DNA from: Erythrobacter sp. Alg231-14
Lineage (GTDB): Bacteria; Pseudomonadota; Alphaproteobacteria; Sphingomonadales; Sphingomonadaceae
Direction of reading: 5' to 3'
Assembly: GCF_900149685.1 (NCBI RefSeq)
Contig: NZ_LT702999.1
Location: forward strand, 124,001-188,000
DNA: 64,000 bases
In this document: in pieces, positions 8,169-17,585 of the stretch
Numbering within the stretch: position 1 is the first letter of the stretch
Layout of the letters: every line of letters starts with the position of its first letter
Position numbers and translations under genes: made by a program
The notes under the pieces: model-generated
Database searches by the model: none
The model's input: the letters and a program-made list of their open reading frames with translations, nothing else
What the model was told of the DNA's origin: nothing

Positions 8169-9458
8169 TTAATCTTCGAAAGGGTCCCGCATCAGGATCG
8201 TGTCATCCCGCTCTGGGCTGGTGGAAACCAGTGATACGGGGCATTCGATCAACTCTTGAATGCGTTGAATGTACTTAATCGCATTGGCAGGCAGATCAGC
8301 GAATGAACGCGCGCCGGCGGTGCTTTCGCTCCACCCTTCCATCTCTTCGTAGATCGGTTCGACGTTGGCCTGGTCTGCGGAATGGCTTGGCAGGTAATCC
8401 AACACATTCCCGTTCAAGCGGTATCCAGTGCAGATTTTCACAGTCTCAAACCCGTCGAGGACGTCGATCTTTGTGAGCGCAATCCCCGTCACGCCGGAAA
8501 CCGAACAGGTTTGCCGCACGATGACCGCATCAAACCAACCCACACGGCGTTTGCGGCCAGTCACCACGCCAAATTCATGACCTTTTTCACCAAGCGTTTG
8601 GCCGACTTCATCTTCCAATTCGGTCGGGAATGGTCCGCTGCCGACGCGGGTCGTGTACGCTTTTACAATGCCCAAGACGAAACCGGTGGCGTTGGGACCA
8701 AGGCCGGAACCCGATGATGCCGTACCGCTGACCACGTTGGAGCTGGTGACGAAAGGATAGGTTCCGTGATCCACATCCAGCAAGACGCCCTGAGCCCCTT
8801 CGAATAGAATTTTGGCGCCCGCTTTACGGATCTTCTTGAGCCGTTTCCAAACAGGCTGCGCAAAGCGGAGCACAAAGGGCGCGATTTCGCGCAGCTCGGC
8901 CAACAACGCTTCGCGATCCACCGGCGGTTGGTCAAAACCGGCGCGCAACGCATCGTGATGCGCGCACAAACGGTCCAATTGCGGTTCCAACGCATCCAAG
9001 TGCGCAAGATCGCAGACGCGGATTGCGCGGCGGCCCACTTTGTCTTCGTATGCAGGGCCAATGCCTCGCCCTGTCGTACCGATTTTACCTTTGCCCGCCG
9101 CCGTTTCGCGCAGCCCGTCCAGATCGCGATGCAACGGCAAGATCAAAGGGCAATTGTCGGCCACGGCAAGATTGTCATCGCTGATCGCGACCCCTTGCCC
9201 TTCCAATTTGGCGACTTCATCGCGCAAGGCCCATGGGTCCAACACAACGCCGTTGCCAATGACGCTCATAGTGCCAGACACAATGCCCGATGGCAGAAGG
9301 CTCAATTTGTACACATTGCCATCAATGACGAGCGTATGGCCCGCATTGTGTCCGCCCTGAAACCGGACAACAACATCGGCGCGGCTGGCCAGCCAATCGA
9401 CGATCTTGCCTTTGCCTTCATCGCCCCACTGGGCGCCAATTACGGTGACGTTCGCCAT
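8169..9458 (-). CDS. purA: Adenylosuccinate synthetase
   Basis: GTP-dependent first committed step from IMP to AMP. 429 residues, standard length. The N-terminus [20 protein letters not shown] contains the GDEGKGK phosphate loop with catalytic Asp13. GHNAGHTLV (general-acid His), [13 protein letters not shown], and the GTP/Mg region [12 protein letters not shown] follow. The C-terminal [19 protein letters not shown] is the usual base-recognition part. The start at 9458 is the only plausible one. A 355-bp gap separates it from the repeat-protein gene upstream on the same strand. Confidence 0.98.
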   Translation of the reverse strand: MANVTVIGAQWGDEGKGKIVDWLASRADVVVRFQGGHNAGHTLVIDGNVYKLSLLPSGIVSGTMSVIGNGVVLDPWALRDEVAKLEGQGVAISDDNLAVADNCPLILPLHRDLDGLRETAAGKGKIGTTGRGIGPAYEDKVGRRAIRVCDLAHLDALEPQLDRLCAHHDALRAGFDQPPVDREALLAELREIAPFVLRFAQPVWKRLKKIRKAGAKILFEGAQGVLLDVDHGTYPFVTSSNVVSGTASSGSGLGPNATGFVLGIVKAYTTRVGSGPFPTELEDEVGQTLGEKGHEFGVVTGRKRRVGWFDAVIVRQTCSVSGVTGIALTKIDVLDGFETVKICTGYRLNGNVLDYLPSHSADQANVEPIYEEMEGWSESTAGARSFADLPANAIKYIQRIQELIECPVSLVSTSPERDDTILMRDPFED

Positions 9459-9813
9459 GGTCTTATCGTTCCATTCTGATGCGGTTTGGATTGCACAAAC
9501 GGCGCGGGCCTAGGCCCTCGCGCGTCCTAGGGCAAGCGCCCGGTCGTCTCGCCCGTGTATGGATGCAGGATGCGCGTCATTTTGACCACCGAAAGCGGTG
9601 ATCCACCCGTAAAAAAATACGGCCAAACCATTATAATAGCGAGATTCTTGCACCAACCCTGCGACCGCAGAGCCAATCGTGCGATTTTAACAGGAATGAT
9701 CGCATCAAGATCGGCGCCCGGCATCGGCCCCCAACCCATCCGCCGAGATACATCCCCGGCGGCGCAGCGAGTCCCTAACTCTGGTTTGTCTCTAAACCCG
9801 CTCGCGCTCAGTG
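9459..9813. other. Intergenic region upstream of purA
   Basis: 355 bp without a convincing gene. On the minus strand TATAAT lies at 9635-9630 with TTGGTG at 9656-9651 (15-bp spacer), a possible purA promoter giving a leader of about 165 nt. A 6-bp stem (9740-9745 with 9757-9762) lies 52 bp past the repeat-protein stop and could end that transcript, but no T-run follows. A small 70-codon frame at 9527-9739 has no recognisable features. Confidence 0.4.
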
Positions 9814-11913
9814 TTACTCAAATTTCACGCTGGTCACGCTGCACACGTCGATGCGTGTAAACGAAATGTCGCGACCGCTTTCGGTCACAGCGCGGAAGTC
9901 AAACAGGCAGGCGCTGGATGAATCGCCCGCATGGACATTCCACTGTTGCCCCGCGGCCAAAACCGACGTGTCGCCCAATTTGTCATCGCCCCAATCGTAG
10001 GTCGCGGAATTGGACCAATAGATGAAGTTCAACGCTTCGCCCGTTCGGTTTAGGATCGCAATGTTGCGATTGTACCCATCCGTGCTGATCGTGTCGTCAG
10101 GCACATCCACCGCGACCGCAGTGGCTTCATCATTGCCAGACGATTCGGCGACGGCTTCTACTGCCGCGGCAGCAGCCTCTGCCGCCGCAGCAACCGAGTT
10201 TGCCGCTGTAGAATTGGGGGATGCTGCACCCCCATATCCAACTTGAAAGACGTTGAAGACGCCGCCCAAATTCTCAACCGACATAGAGAATGTCTCGCAC
10301 GCATCGCCGCTGGGCGATAATGTGGTGTATGTCACATCGGTCAGGTCATAATCGGAATGAACAACGTCGCCGCTTTCGGACCGGATCAAGTAATCCAAAT
10401 CGGTGTCGCCGTCCCCTTCGACCGATAGAAACGTTGTTTCACAAACGGGCAAATTGACCAAAACCGTGTCGTTGGCCGGCGCAGTGTATTCGCCGGCACC
10501 TTCGCCAACGACGGTGTTGGACGAAGATCTGGCGGCATCAATCGCAATGGGGCTGTTCGATGTTGTCGGTTCAGTCGCCTCTGGAATGTCGGGCGGCGTG
10601 TCGAACGACACCGTCAAGACGTTGAAAACATCGCCCAGATTGCTGACGCTCATTTGATAATCGGCGCATTCATTACCCGGATCGACTTCGAATTCGGTTT
10701 GATCGGTCAGATCAAAATCGGAATGGACCTGTTCGCCTTCGCTGTCGCTGATGGTGAAATCCAAATCGGTGTCACCATCGCCGCGTGCATAGACCGTCGT
10801 GACCGAGCACGTCCGCAACAACACCTTTGTCGCGCCCATTTGGTTGACCCGATATTCGCCCGGACCCGAGACACCGCCCAAATCATCAACACTGGTGATG
10901 GCAACGGAGAAGTCGTTGTACACCTCACCCAGATTGGTCACCACCATTTCGAAATTCTCGCATTCCTCCAACGAAGGTGCGAGCGTCGCGTAGGTCACAT
11001 CGGACAGATCCAGATCGTTGTGAACCGTCCGACCCGATAGGTCGGTGATGGAAAAGTCGAGATCGGTGTCGCCATCGCCGCGCACTTCGACGCGGTTAGC
11101 GCCGCAAATCGGCAGATTGATGGTCAGAGCCGAATTGGCCTCGGCCCGGTACTCGCCCGCACCTTCGCCTTCTGCCACGCTGGACGCACCTGATAGACCC
11201 GATGCAAGGCTGCTGGTGGGTGCTGTGCCGTCAAAGGCGATTTCACTCACGCCGTCCGGCTCAACAATGACCAAAAATGCGTTGAACTCGTCGCCAAGGT
11301 TGCTGACGTCCATTTCAAACGTTTCGCAATCGGACAGCAATCCGGCCAAGGTTGCCGTTGTGACGTCGGTAAGATCGTCGTTTTCGTGCACGACCGCGCC
11401 ATCAGAATTGCGAACGACAAAATCGAGGTCAGTGTTGCCACCACCGCGAACATTCAATTCGGCTGAGGTCCCACATGCGTTGAATTCGACCGTTTCGCTT
11501 TGATTCCCGCCAAGCGCGTATTTCGCGACACGGGTGGATCCTTCGGAGATGGGTTCAAGCACAACTTGGAAGGCGTTGGTTTCATCACCCAAATTGGTCA
11601 CCGACAGGTTGAACGTGCCGCATCCGCTGCCGCTCTTTTCCACGACGACGCTGAGGTAATCGTCTATCCCTTGGTCGGAATGAACCGAAGCGCCCGAAGG
11701 ATTTGACACGATGAAATCGAGATCGGTTCCCCCATCCCCCTGCACCGCCAGCTGTGTCTCGGACGAACACAATTCAAGATTGATCTCCACCGAAGAGCTC
11801 GGCCCGACCGAATATTCATCAACATTGGCCCGCGCACCCGTAGATGAAATCGCGAGTATTCCAGCAAGTGAATACCCGGCGCAGGCCAAAAGTGATGCAT
11901 GGTTACGGTTCAT
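9814..11913 (-). CDS. Secreted protein with five Asp-rich beta-sandwich-like repeats
   Basis: 699 residues, no family name recognised. The ATG at 11913 follows GGGGGC. Residues 1-30 are a Sec signal ending near STGARA. Five repeats of about 85-125 residues fill ~33-559. Each has a Cys in the first strand, the core GDGDTDLDF, VHxDxDLTDVT, a second Cys in a CExFxM stretch, and a closing VxNLGxVxNxFxV. The Asp-x-Asp-x-Asp core looks able to bind calcium, and the two Cys probably pair. Overall it recalls PPC-type beta-sandwich domains. Linkers are Ser/Gly/Glu rich (AEGEGAGEYRA, VGEGAGEYTA). An Ala-rich hinge precedes a distinct C-terminal domain (~608-699) with FIYWSNSATYDWGDDKLG and two Cys. Function unknown; probably periplasmic or extracellular. 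Confidence 0.8.
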   Translation of the reverse strand: MNRNHASLLACAGYSLAGILAISSTGARANVDEYSVGPSSSVEINLELCSSETQLAVQGDGGTDLDFIVSNPSGASVHSDQGIDDYLSVVVEKSGSGCGTFNLSVTNLGDETNAFQVVLEPISEGSTRVAKYALGGNQSETVEFNACGTSAELNVRGGGNTDLDFVVRNSDGAVVHENDDLTDVTTATLAGLLSDCETFEMDVSNLGDEFNAFLVIVEPDGVSEIAFDGTAPTSSLASGLSGASSVAEGEGAGEYRAEANSALTINLPICGANRVEVRGDGDTDLDFSITDLSGRTVHNDLDLSDVTYATLAPSLEECENFEMVVTNLGEVYNDFSVAITSVDDLGGVSGPGEYRVNQMGATKVLLRTCSVTTVYARGDGDTDLDFTISDSEGEQVHSDFDLTDQTEFEVDPGNECADYQMSVSNLGDVFNVLTVSFDTPPDIPEATEPTTSNSPIAIDAARSSSNTVVGEGAGEYTAPANDTVLVNLPVCETTFLSVEGDGDTDLDYLIRSESGDVVHSDYDLTDVTYTTLSPSGDACETFSMSVENLGGVFNVFQVGYGGAASPNSTAANSVAAAAEAAAAAVEAVAESSGNDEATAVAVDVPDDTISTDGYNRNIAILNRTGEALNFIYWSNSATYDWGDDKLGDTSVLAAGQQWNVHAGDSSSACLFDFRAVTESGRDISFTRIDVCSVTSVKFE
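10236..11817 (-). repeat. Five tandem domain repeats within the secreted protein
   Basis: Repeats begin at roughly residues 33, 131, 257, 355 and 477. Most carry the core DTDLDF (repeat 1 has GTDLDF, repeat 2 NTDLDF, repeat 5 DTDLDY) followed by a VH.D/N motif and a NLG.x.N motif. Repeat 1 is the most diverged (SDQGIDDYLS in place of DLTDVT). Conservation is at protein level, and the DNA copies have drifted, which argues against recent duplication. Confidence 0.75.
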
Positions 11914-11930
11914 GAAAGCCCCCAATAGAT

Positions 11931-11972
11931 GATCAAAAACAGATCGCTGTTGGAAGCTATATGCTTTTGATC
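11931..11972 (-). promoter_or_regulatory. Inverted repeat in the leader of the repeat-protein gene
   Basis: GATCAAAA (11931-11938) and TTTTGATC (11965-11972) are perfect 8-bp arms 26 bp apart. Inside lies a second palindrome, AAGC-TATAT-GCTT (11954-11966). Both sit 18-60 bp upstream of the start at 11913. They could be operator half-sites or form a 5'-leader stem. The binding factor is unknown. Confidence 0.35.
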
Positions 11973-12060
11973 GTGAATAACAGCTTGATGACGATTATCG
12001 CGTTAGGCGATTGGATAACGCACATTCGCCGCGGCCCGCTTCCTTTGCTGAATCGCGGAT

Positions 12061-13182
12061 TTAGAACGGTTTGATGTCGCCTGCGCTCATAATGTGGGTG
12101 CATCCCATTGCGCGCGGGTCCTCATCATCGGAAAGTTGCGCAATGACCCGGTGCCCCTGCCCCCGCGCGGTTTTCGCGGTTTCTGGATCATGTCCAAACG
12201 ACAGATAAATGCTCCAGCGTGGCAGCTGTTCAATGTGAGACACCTCAGCAACCCGGTCGATGTAGAGGGTAAAGCCGGTTGCCGCCTCATCGCTGCCGCC
12301 GATCCGGTACGTTCCACCGCGACCGGCCGCGCCACGCAGCCCTTCTGCGTAGATCGTAAAGCCAAACCAGCTTTGATATTCAAAGCCATAGCGCTCGGTC
12401 GGGTCAAGCGTGATCCTCGCCGCATCGCCGACGCTTGCCGCGATCGCTTCCAACCCGTCAAGTCGGGTTGCCAAGGCGCCTCCTGCATCCAATTCGCGCA
12501 ATTTGCCAAGCGCGTCCGGGAACGGACCGGTTGCATACAGCAGCGGGAGATAAGCCTCACCGCCGACAGCTTTCAATCCGCCAGCGTCCTTGGTGTCGAG
12601 CTCTTTGCGGATCGCTTCGACGGTGTCGGCATCCATCGACGTGTCTTCGGCGGCCAAAGTGTCGAGCAGGTCGGGCAATGTGAAGTCGACCGAGATCCCT
12701 TTTAGCCCCGCAGCCTTCAGCGCGTTGATCGCCAGCATCACAATTTCGCTGGCCGCGGCAACTGTGTCCGCGCCAATCAATTCGCCGCCCAATTGCAAAC
12801 GCTCGCGCGCCGGGTCAAGCTGGCTCGCTTTGATAAGCACAGTGTCACCACAATAGGCCAGGCGAAGAGGGCGCAGCGCGTCTTTCATGCTGGTCGCGGC
12901 GATCCGTCCGACCTGCGGTGTGATGTCCGAACGCAGCGCGAGTGTTCGCAAGCTGATCGGATCGACAAAGCGGAACATTTTCCGGGTGCTGACACCGCCG
13001 CCCGCCGGAGTCATCCGGCTCTCCAACGATTGTTCAAATTCCAGCACGGGCGGACGCACACGGTCGTATCCATGCCCATCCAGCACATCGAGGCAGGCGC
13101 GCATCGTGTTGGTGATGCGCGCAGCAGAGGCGGGAAGGCGGTCTTCGAGACCTTCAGGCAGGAGATCAGAGGGTTTTGTCAT
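12061..13182 (-). CDS. hisZ: ATP phosphoribosyltransferase regulatory subunit
   Basis: 373 residues related to histidyl-tRNA synthetase catalytic domains but used as the regulatory partner of short-form HisG in histidine synthesis. LLPEGLEDRLP opens the class II fold. RPPVLEFEQSL and MFRFVDPISLRTLALRSDIT (motif 2 equivalent) follow, and a late GFTIYAEGLRGAAGRGGTYR replaces the synthetase histidine-binding loops. No anticodon-binding domain is present, which distinguishes it from HisS. hisG is not in the window. The start at 13182 (MTKPSDLLPEGLED) matches family N-termini. It lies downstream of serA on the same strand across a strong hairpin. Confidence 0.93.
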   Translation of the reverse strand: MTKPSDLLPEGLEDRLPASAARITNTMRACLDVLDGHGYDRVRPPVLEFEQSLESRMTPAGGGVSTRKMFRFVDPISLRTLALRSDITPQVGRIAATSMKDALRPLRLAYCGDTVLIKASQLDPARERLQLGGELIGADTVAAASEIVMLAINALKAAGLKGISVDFTLPDLLDTLAAEDTSMDADTVEAIRKELDTKDAGGLKAVGGEAYLPLLYATGPFPDALGKLRELDAGGALATRLDGLEAIAASVGDAARITLDPTERYGFEYQSWFGFTIYAEGLRGAAGRGGTYRIGGSDEAATGFTLYIDRVAEVSHIEQLPRWSIYLSFGHDPETAKTARGQGHRVIAQLSDDEDPRAMGCTHIMSAGDIKPF

Positions 13183-13217
13183 GTCTGGTGCGCGCTAGAA
13201 TACAATGATCGCCGCTA

Positions 13218-13256
13218 CAACCGCCGACGCGCCCAAATCGCGTTCGTCGGCGGTTG
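13218..13256 (-). terminator. Hairpin after serA
   Basis: CAACCGCCGACG (13218-13229) and CGTCGGCGGTTG (13245-13256) form a perfect 12-bp stem with a 15-nt loop that can pair further. It starts 13 bp after the serA stop on the minus strand. No long U-run follows, so termination may be partial or Rho-assisted. Confidence 0.65.
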
Positions 13257-13269
13257 AACGGGTTGCTCC

Positions 13270-14865
13270 TTAGAAAGAGAGCGCTTTGACCATTTTTACG
13301 CCGTCAAGACCCTCGGCCTCTGCGACCAGATCGCTGCTGGGGGCGTCATCAAGCGACAACAACAACACCGCTTCGCCGCCTGCGTCGCGGCGGCCAAGGT
13401 TGAACGTGCCAATATTGATGTTCTGACTGCCCAACAATGTACCGATGCGGCCGATAAAGCCGGGTTTGTCATCGTTCACGACATACAACATGTGTCCGGC
13501 CAGATCGGCTTCGATACCGATGCCAAAAATTTCGACCAGACGCGGCGCGTCTTTGCCGAACAATGTGCCCGCAACCGAACGGGTGCCTTGATCCGTTTCA
13601 ACCGACACGCGGATCAATGTGTTGTACGCGCCTTCGCGTGTTTGGCGGATTTCGCTCACCTCTAGGCCGCGCTCTTTCGCCAGATACGGCGCGTTGACCA
13701 TGTTCACCGTGTCGGAATACCGGCGCATAAATCCGGCCAGCACGGCACCTGTAATCGGTTTGCCGTTCAATTCCGATGCGGCGCCTTCGCGTTCGATGCT
13801 GATCTTGGTCAAATTGCCATGCGCAAGTTGACCGACAAGGCTCCCGAGTTTTTCGGCAAGCGCCATGTAAGGCTTAAGCTTGGGCGCTTCTTCTGCGGAA
13901 AGCGATGGCATGTTGAGCGCGTTGGTCACGCCGCCATTGACCAGATAATCGGCCATTTGTTCGGCCACTTGCAATGCGACATTGACCTGAGCTTCGGTGG
14001 TCGATGCGCCAAGATGCGGAGTGCAGATAAAGTTTGGTGCGCCGAACAATGGGTTTTCCTTGGCCGGTTCTTGGGCAAACACATCCAATGCCGCACCAGC
14101 AACCTGACCGCTTTCAAGGCAGTCTTTCAACGCCGCTTCATCAATCAAACCGCCGCGTGCGCAATTGACGATGCGAATGCCGGGTTTCGCATTTTCCAAC
14201 CGTTCGCGGCTCAAAATATTGCGAGTTTCATCCGTCAACGGCGTGTGAAGCGATACGAAATCAGCACGGCTCAAAAGCGTGTCGAGGTCGACTTTTTCAA
14301 CGCCCATTTCAACGGCGCGATCTTCGGTCAAGAAAGGATCGTAAGCGATCACTTTCATTTTCAACCCTTGGGCGCGGCTGGCAAAGATAGAGCCGATATT
14401 GCCTGCTCCGATCAAGCCAACGGTCTTCCCGGTGACTTCGACGCCCATAAAGTCTTTCTTGGGCCATTCGCCGTTCTGCGTGCGGGCGTTCGCAGCAGGG
14501 ATCATCCGCGCAACGGCCATGGTCATGGCGATTGCATGTTCGGCCGTGGTGATCGAATTGCCAAATGGCGTGTTCATCACGACCACACCTTTGCCGCTGG
14601 CATAGGGGATATCGACATTGTCCACGCCGATCCCGGCGCGGCCAATCACTTTCAGATTGGTCGCCGCATCAAGGATAGCAGGAGTAACCGTGGTCGAGCT
14701 GCGGATCGCAAGCCCATGATATTCGCCAATGCGCGCGGTCAGTTCTTCGGCGTTTTCGCCGGTGATGACATCGACGTCGCAACCGCGTTCTTCAAAAATG
14801 CGAGCAGCGTTGGGGTCCATCTTATCAGAAATCAGAACCCGTGGTTTGATGGGAGAATTGCTCAT
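13270..14865 (-). CDS. serA: D-3-phosphoglycerate dehydrogenase, long form
   Basis: Oxidises 3-phosphoglycerate to phosphohydroxypyruvate, first step of serine synthesis. 531 residues, the length of the type with both an intervening and an ACT domain. The NAD-binding loop is GLIGAGNIGSIFASRAQG. Substrate and catalytic elements NCARGGLIDEAAL (Arg) and CTPHLGASTTEAQ (His) are intact. The C-terminal ~75 residues, MLYVVNDDKPGFIGRIGTLL onward, form the ACT regulatory domain, which suggests serine feedback control. AAGGAA precedes the start at 14865. serC lies upstream on the same strand, separated by a terminator-like hairpin. Confidence 0.97.
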   Translation of the reverse strand: MSNSPIKPRVLISDKMDPNAARIFEERGCDVDVITGENAEELTARIGEYHGLAIRSSTTVTPAILDAATNLKVIGRAGIGVDNVDIPYASGKGVVVMNTPFGNSITTAEHAIAMTMAVARMIPAANARTQNGEWPKKDFMGVEVTGKTVGLIGAGNIGSIFASRAQGLKMKVIAYDPFLTEDRAVEMGVEKVDLDTLLSRADFVSLHTPLTDETRNILSRERLENAKPGIRIVNCARGGLIDEAALKDCLESGQVAGAALDVFAQEPAKENPLFGAPNFICTPHLGASTTEAQVNVALQVAEQMADYLVNGGVTNALNMPSLSAEEAPKLKPYMALAEKLGSLVGQLAHGNLTKISIEREGAASELNGKPITGAVLAGFMRRYSDTVNMVNAPYLAKERGLEVSEIRQTREGAYNTLIRVSVETDQGTRSVAGTLFGKDAPRLVEIFGIGIEADLAGHMLYVVNDDKPGFIGRIGTLLGSQNINIGTFNLGRRDAGGEAVLLLSLDDAPSSDLVAEAEGLDGVKMVKALSF

Positions 14866-14945
14866 CGTAAATTCCTTCGGATCAGCCGGGCGCGCCGATC
14901 ATAGATCATAGCGCGGATGGGCTGGATAATTTTCGTTGAAAAGCG

Positions 14946-14990
14946 GCGGCCCGGACCCCGAAATGGGTCACGCAATGCGTTCCGGGCCGC
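14946..14990 (-). terminator. Terminator-like hairpin between serC and serA
   Basis: GCGGCCCGGA (14946-14955) pairs perfectly with TCCGGGCCGC (14981-14990). On the minus strand the stem begins 8 bp after the serC stop and is followed within a few bases by CGCTTTTC, a short T-run. It should reduce read-through from serC into serA. Confidence 0.65.
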
Positions 14991-14998
14991 GCCGTTAA

Positions 14999-16165
14999 TT
15001 AGCCGTTCTTGACGGTTTCGTAGGCCCACTCAATCCAAGGCAAGAGGCGCTTGATATCCTCTTGCTCTAGAGTGCCGCCGCACCAAATGCGCAACGATGG
15101 CGGGGCATCGCGATAGCCGTTGAAATCGTATCCAACATGCCGTTCTTCGAGCATCTTGACGATTTTCTTGGGCACTGCGGCCTGTTCATCGGCGGAAAGG
15201 CTATCGTACCATTCGCCTTGGAACATCATGCACACGCCGGTGTTCGTGCGCTGCGCCGGGTCGGCAACCATATTGCGCAGCCACGGGGTGGATTCGATCC
15301 AATCCTTGACGATGTTCGCATTGGCGGTTGCGCGATCGAACATGGCCTGGCGCCCGCCGATCGATTTCGCCCATTCCAAGGCAGCGATGTAATCTTCGGT
15401 GGCGAGCAACGATGGCGTGTTGATGGTTGCGCCTTCGAAAATGCCTTTGTTGATCTTGTCGCCTTTTTTGATTCGGAACAGCTTTGGCAGAGGCCAAGAC
15501 GGATTGTAGCTTTCGATCCGTTCCACCGCCTTGGGTGACAGGATCAGCATGCCGTGTTGCGCTTCTGAGCCCATCACTTTCTGCCAGCTAAACGTGGTTG
15601 CATCGAGCTTTGCCCAATCCATTTCCATTGCGAAAATGGCGCTGGTCGCGTCGTTGATCGTGATCCCTTCGCGGCCTGGCTCTAACCAATCGGTGTTGGG
15701 GATCATCGCGCCCGATGTCGTGCCGTTCCATGTGAACACCACGTCATTGTCTTGTGGGATGGAGGCAAGATCAGGGATTTCACCATAATCGGCGGACAAT
15801 GTCGTCAAGTTGGGCAGCTTAAGCTGCTTCACCGCGTCTTGGATCCAGACATTGCCAAAGCTTTCCCATGCGGCAACCGTTGCCGGGCGCGCGGGATCGA
15901 GCATGGTCCACATCGCCGCTTCGAGAGCGCCGGTGTCCGATGCAGGCATGATGCCGACCAGATAGTCGTCGGGAACACCAAGCAATTCGCGCGTTAGGTC
16001 AATCGCATATTTCAGGCGACCTTTTGCCAGCGCCGAACGGTGCGAACGACCGAGCGAATCGGTTTGTAATTTTTCAAGAGACCATCCGGGGAACTTTACA
16101 GTCGGGCCGGATGAAAATTGCGGACGCGCAGGTTTGAGCGCCGGTACAGCGGGTAGTTCAGTCAT
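14999..16165 (-). CDS. serC: Phosphoserine aminotransferase
   Basis: PLP enzyme making phosphoserine from phosphohydroxypyruvate and glutamate; 388 residues. The start at 16165 follows a strong GTAAGGAGAG ribosome site at 6-bp spacing; the frame runs on to 16369 but without such a site and with an unrelated sequence. ARPQFSSGPTVKFPGWS is the N-terminal motif of the alphaproteobacterial form. The PLP lysine lies in FSWQKVMGSEAQHG. MIPNTDWLEPGREG and AWESFGNVW line the cofactor pocket. It directly precedes serA, the preceding pathway step. Divergent from a glycosyltransferase gene. Confidence 0.96.
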   Translation of the reverse strand: MTELPAVPALKPARPQFSSGPTVKFPGWSLEKLQTDSLGRSHRSALAKGRLKYAIDLTRELLGVPDDYLVGIMPASDTGALEAAMWTMLDPARPATVAAWESFGNVWIQDAVKQLKLPNLTTLSADYGEIPDLASIPQDNDVVFTWNGTTSGAMIPNTDWLEPGREGITINDATSAIFAMEMDWAKLDATTFSWQKVMGSEAQHGMLILSPKAVERIESYNPSWPLPKLFRIKKGDKINKGIFEGATINTPSLLATEDYIAALEWAKSIGGRQAMFDRATANANIVKDWIESTPWLRNMVADPAQRTNTGVCMMFQGEWYDSLSADEQAAVPKKIVKMLEERHVGYDFNGYRDAPPSLRIWCGGTLEQEDIKRLLPWIEWAYETVKNG

Positions 16166-16328
16166 GTATTCTCTCCTTACAGAGAGCTCGCGCGGCGTTG
16201 GGACCGCGTGGCCCGGGAGCGTCTCTAGTCCCGGCAGATGACAAGTCAATGAACGAGCGTGAATTCTTATCCCATTGCCGCAATCCATCACTCGCATTCT
16301 CGGGCGCGCTCGCCTAAAAGCAGGGGCA

Positions 16329-17543
16329 ATGGAAACATCCGACCTTCGCATCGCCCTGTTTAGTGGCAATTACAATTACACCCGAGATGGGGCGAATCAG
16401 GCGTTGAATCGCTTGGTCGGCTCACTTTTGGGTAAAGGCGCCGCTGTGCGCGTCTATTCCCCCACCACCAACGAACCCGATTTTCCGCCGACCGGCGATC
16501 TGATCGGCGTGCCCAATGTGCGCATGCCGGTAAAGGGGCGCGGAGAATACCGCATGCCAACCCATCTGGGCGCAAAGGTGCGGCGGGATTTGGAGAGATT
16601 CAAACCCAACATCGTCCATTTGTCGTCGCCTGATCCATCCGGTCACGCCGCCCTTAGATGGGCCCAAGACCACGACATCCCGGTTCTATCTTCGGTTCAT
16701 ACAAGGTTTGAAACCTACCCGCGCTACTACAAGCTCGCATTTCTGGAGCCTTTGGTGGTCCGGCTTTTGCGGCGTTTTTACAATCGTTGCGACGCCTTGG
16801 TCGCGCCGTCGCAAAGCATGATCGACGAATTGTTGGCCATGGATATGCACGACGATATCGGCCTTTGGACACGCGGCGTTGATCGCACGGTTTTCTCTAG
16901 CGAACGACGCGATTTGGAATGGCGCCGGTCGCTCGGCCTTGCAGATGACGATGTGGCGATCGTGTTCTTAGGACGGCTGGTGATGGAAAAAGGCCTCGAT
17001 GTATTTGCCGAAACCATCGTCCAATTGCGCAAACGCCAAGTGCCGCACAAAGTCCTGGTCATCGGCGATGGACCGGCGCGCGGATGGTTCGAAGATGCGT
17101 TGCCCGGCGGCATTTTCGCCGGCTTCAAAACCGGCGCGGATCTGGGTCAAGCCTTGGCCAGCGGTGACATATTCTTCAATCCATCGGTCACAGAGACTTT
17201 CGGGAACGTGACATTGGAAGCGATGGCATGCGGCCTACCTGTGGTGGCGGCGGGCGCAACCGGCGCATCCAGCTTGGTCAATGATGGCGTCACCGGCCGG
17301 CTCATCCCACTTTCGGGCAAAGGCGCGAACGCTGCCCCCGATAGCGAGGGATTGGCAGAGGCGATCGCGCCGTACTGCACTGATCCGGCATTGCGCATGG
17401 CCCACGGTCACGCAGGCGAAGAACGCAGCCATGAATACAGTTGGGAAGCGATCAATCAGGTCGTGGCGGACATGTATGTCCGGCTCATCAACGACCGGCG
17501 CGCGTTGCAAGAAGCGGAAAGCGCTGTGGCTGTATCCGGCTGA
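16329..17543 (+). CDS. Glycosyltransferase family 4 (GT-B fold)
   Basis: 404 residues from the ATG at 16329, preceded by GCAGGGGC; an in-frame TTG at 16275 is less likely. The N-terminal acceptor domain begins LRIALFSGNYNYTRDGANQA. The C-terminal donor domain has VAIVFLGRLVMEKGLDVFAE, then VLVIGDGPARG, and the EX7E catalytic motif in SVTETFGNVTLEAMACGLP. This pattern fits GT4 enzymes such as lipid or trehalose/mannosyl transferases (SqdX- or MgtA-like). No signal or TM is seen, so a cytoplasmic or peripheral enzyme is likely. No polysaccharide cluster surrounds it, so donor and acceptor are unknown. Confidence 0.88.
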   Translation: METSDLRIALFSGNYNYTRDGANQALNRLVGSLLGKGAAVRVYSPTTNEPDFPPTGDLIGVPNVRMPVKGRGEYRMPTHLGAKVRRDLERFKPNIVHLSSPDPSGHAALRWAQDHDIPVLSSVHTRFETYPRYYKLAFLEPLVVRLLRRFYNRCDALVAPSQSMIDELLAMDMHDDIGLWTRGVDRTVFSSERRDLEWRRSLGLADDDVAIVFLGRLVMEKGLDVFAETIVQLRKRQVPHKVLVIGDGPARGWFEDALPGGIFAGFKTGADLGQALASGDIFFNPSVTETFGNVTLEAMACGLPVVAAGATGASSLVNDGVTGRLIPLSGKGANAAPDSEGLAEAIAPYCTDPALRMAHGHAGEERSHEYSWEAINQVVADMYVRLINDRRALQEAESAVAVSG

Positions 17544-17585
17544 TACGCCGACCGTAAAACGCGCATTGTTGGCAATGTGATGAAG

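Noticed and set aside
9527..9739. 70-codon minus-strand frame upstream of purA
   Set aside because: No ribosome site, no recognisable sequence, and it contains the best purA promoter candidate.
13819..14904. 361-codon plus-strand frame
   Set aside because: Antisense shadow of serA; no domain features and no ribosome site.
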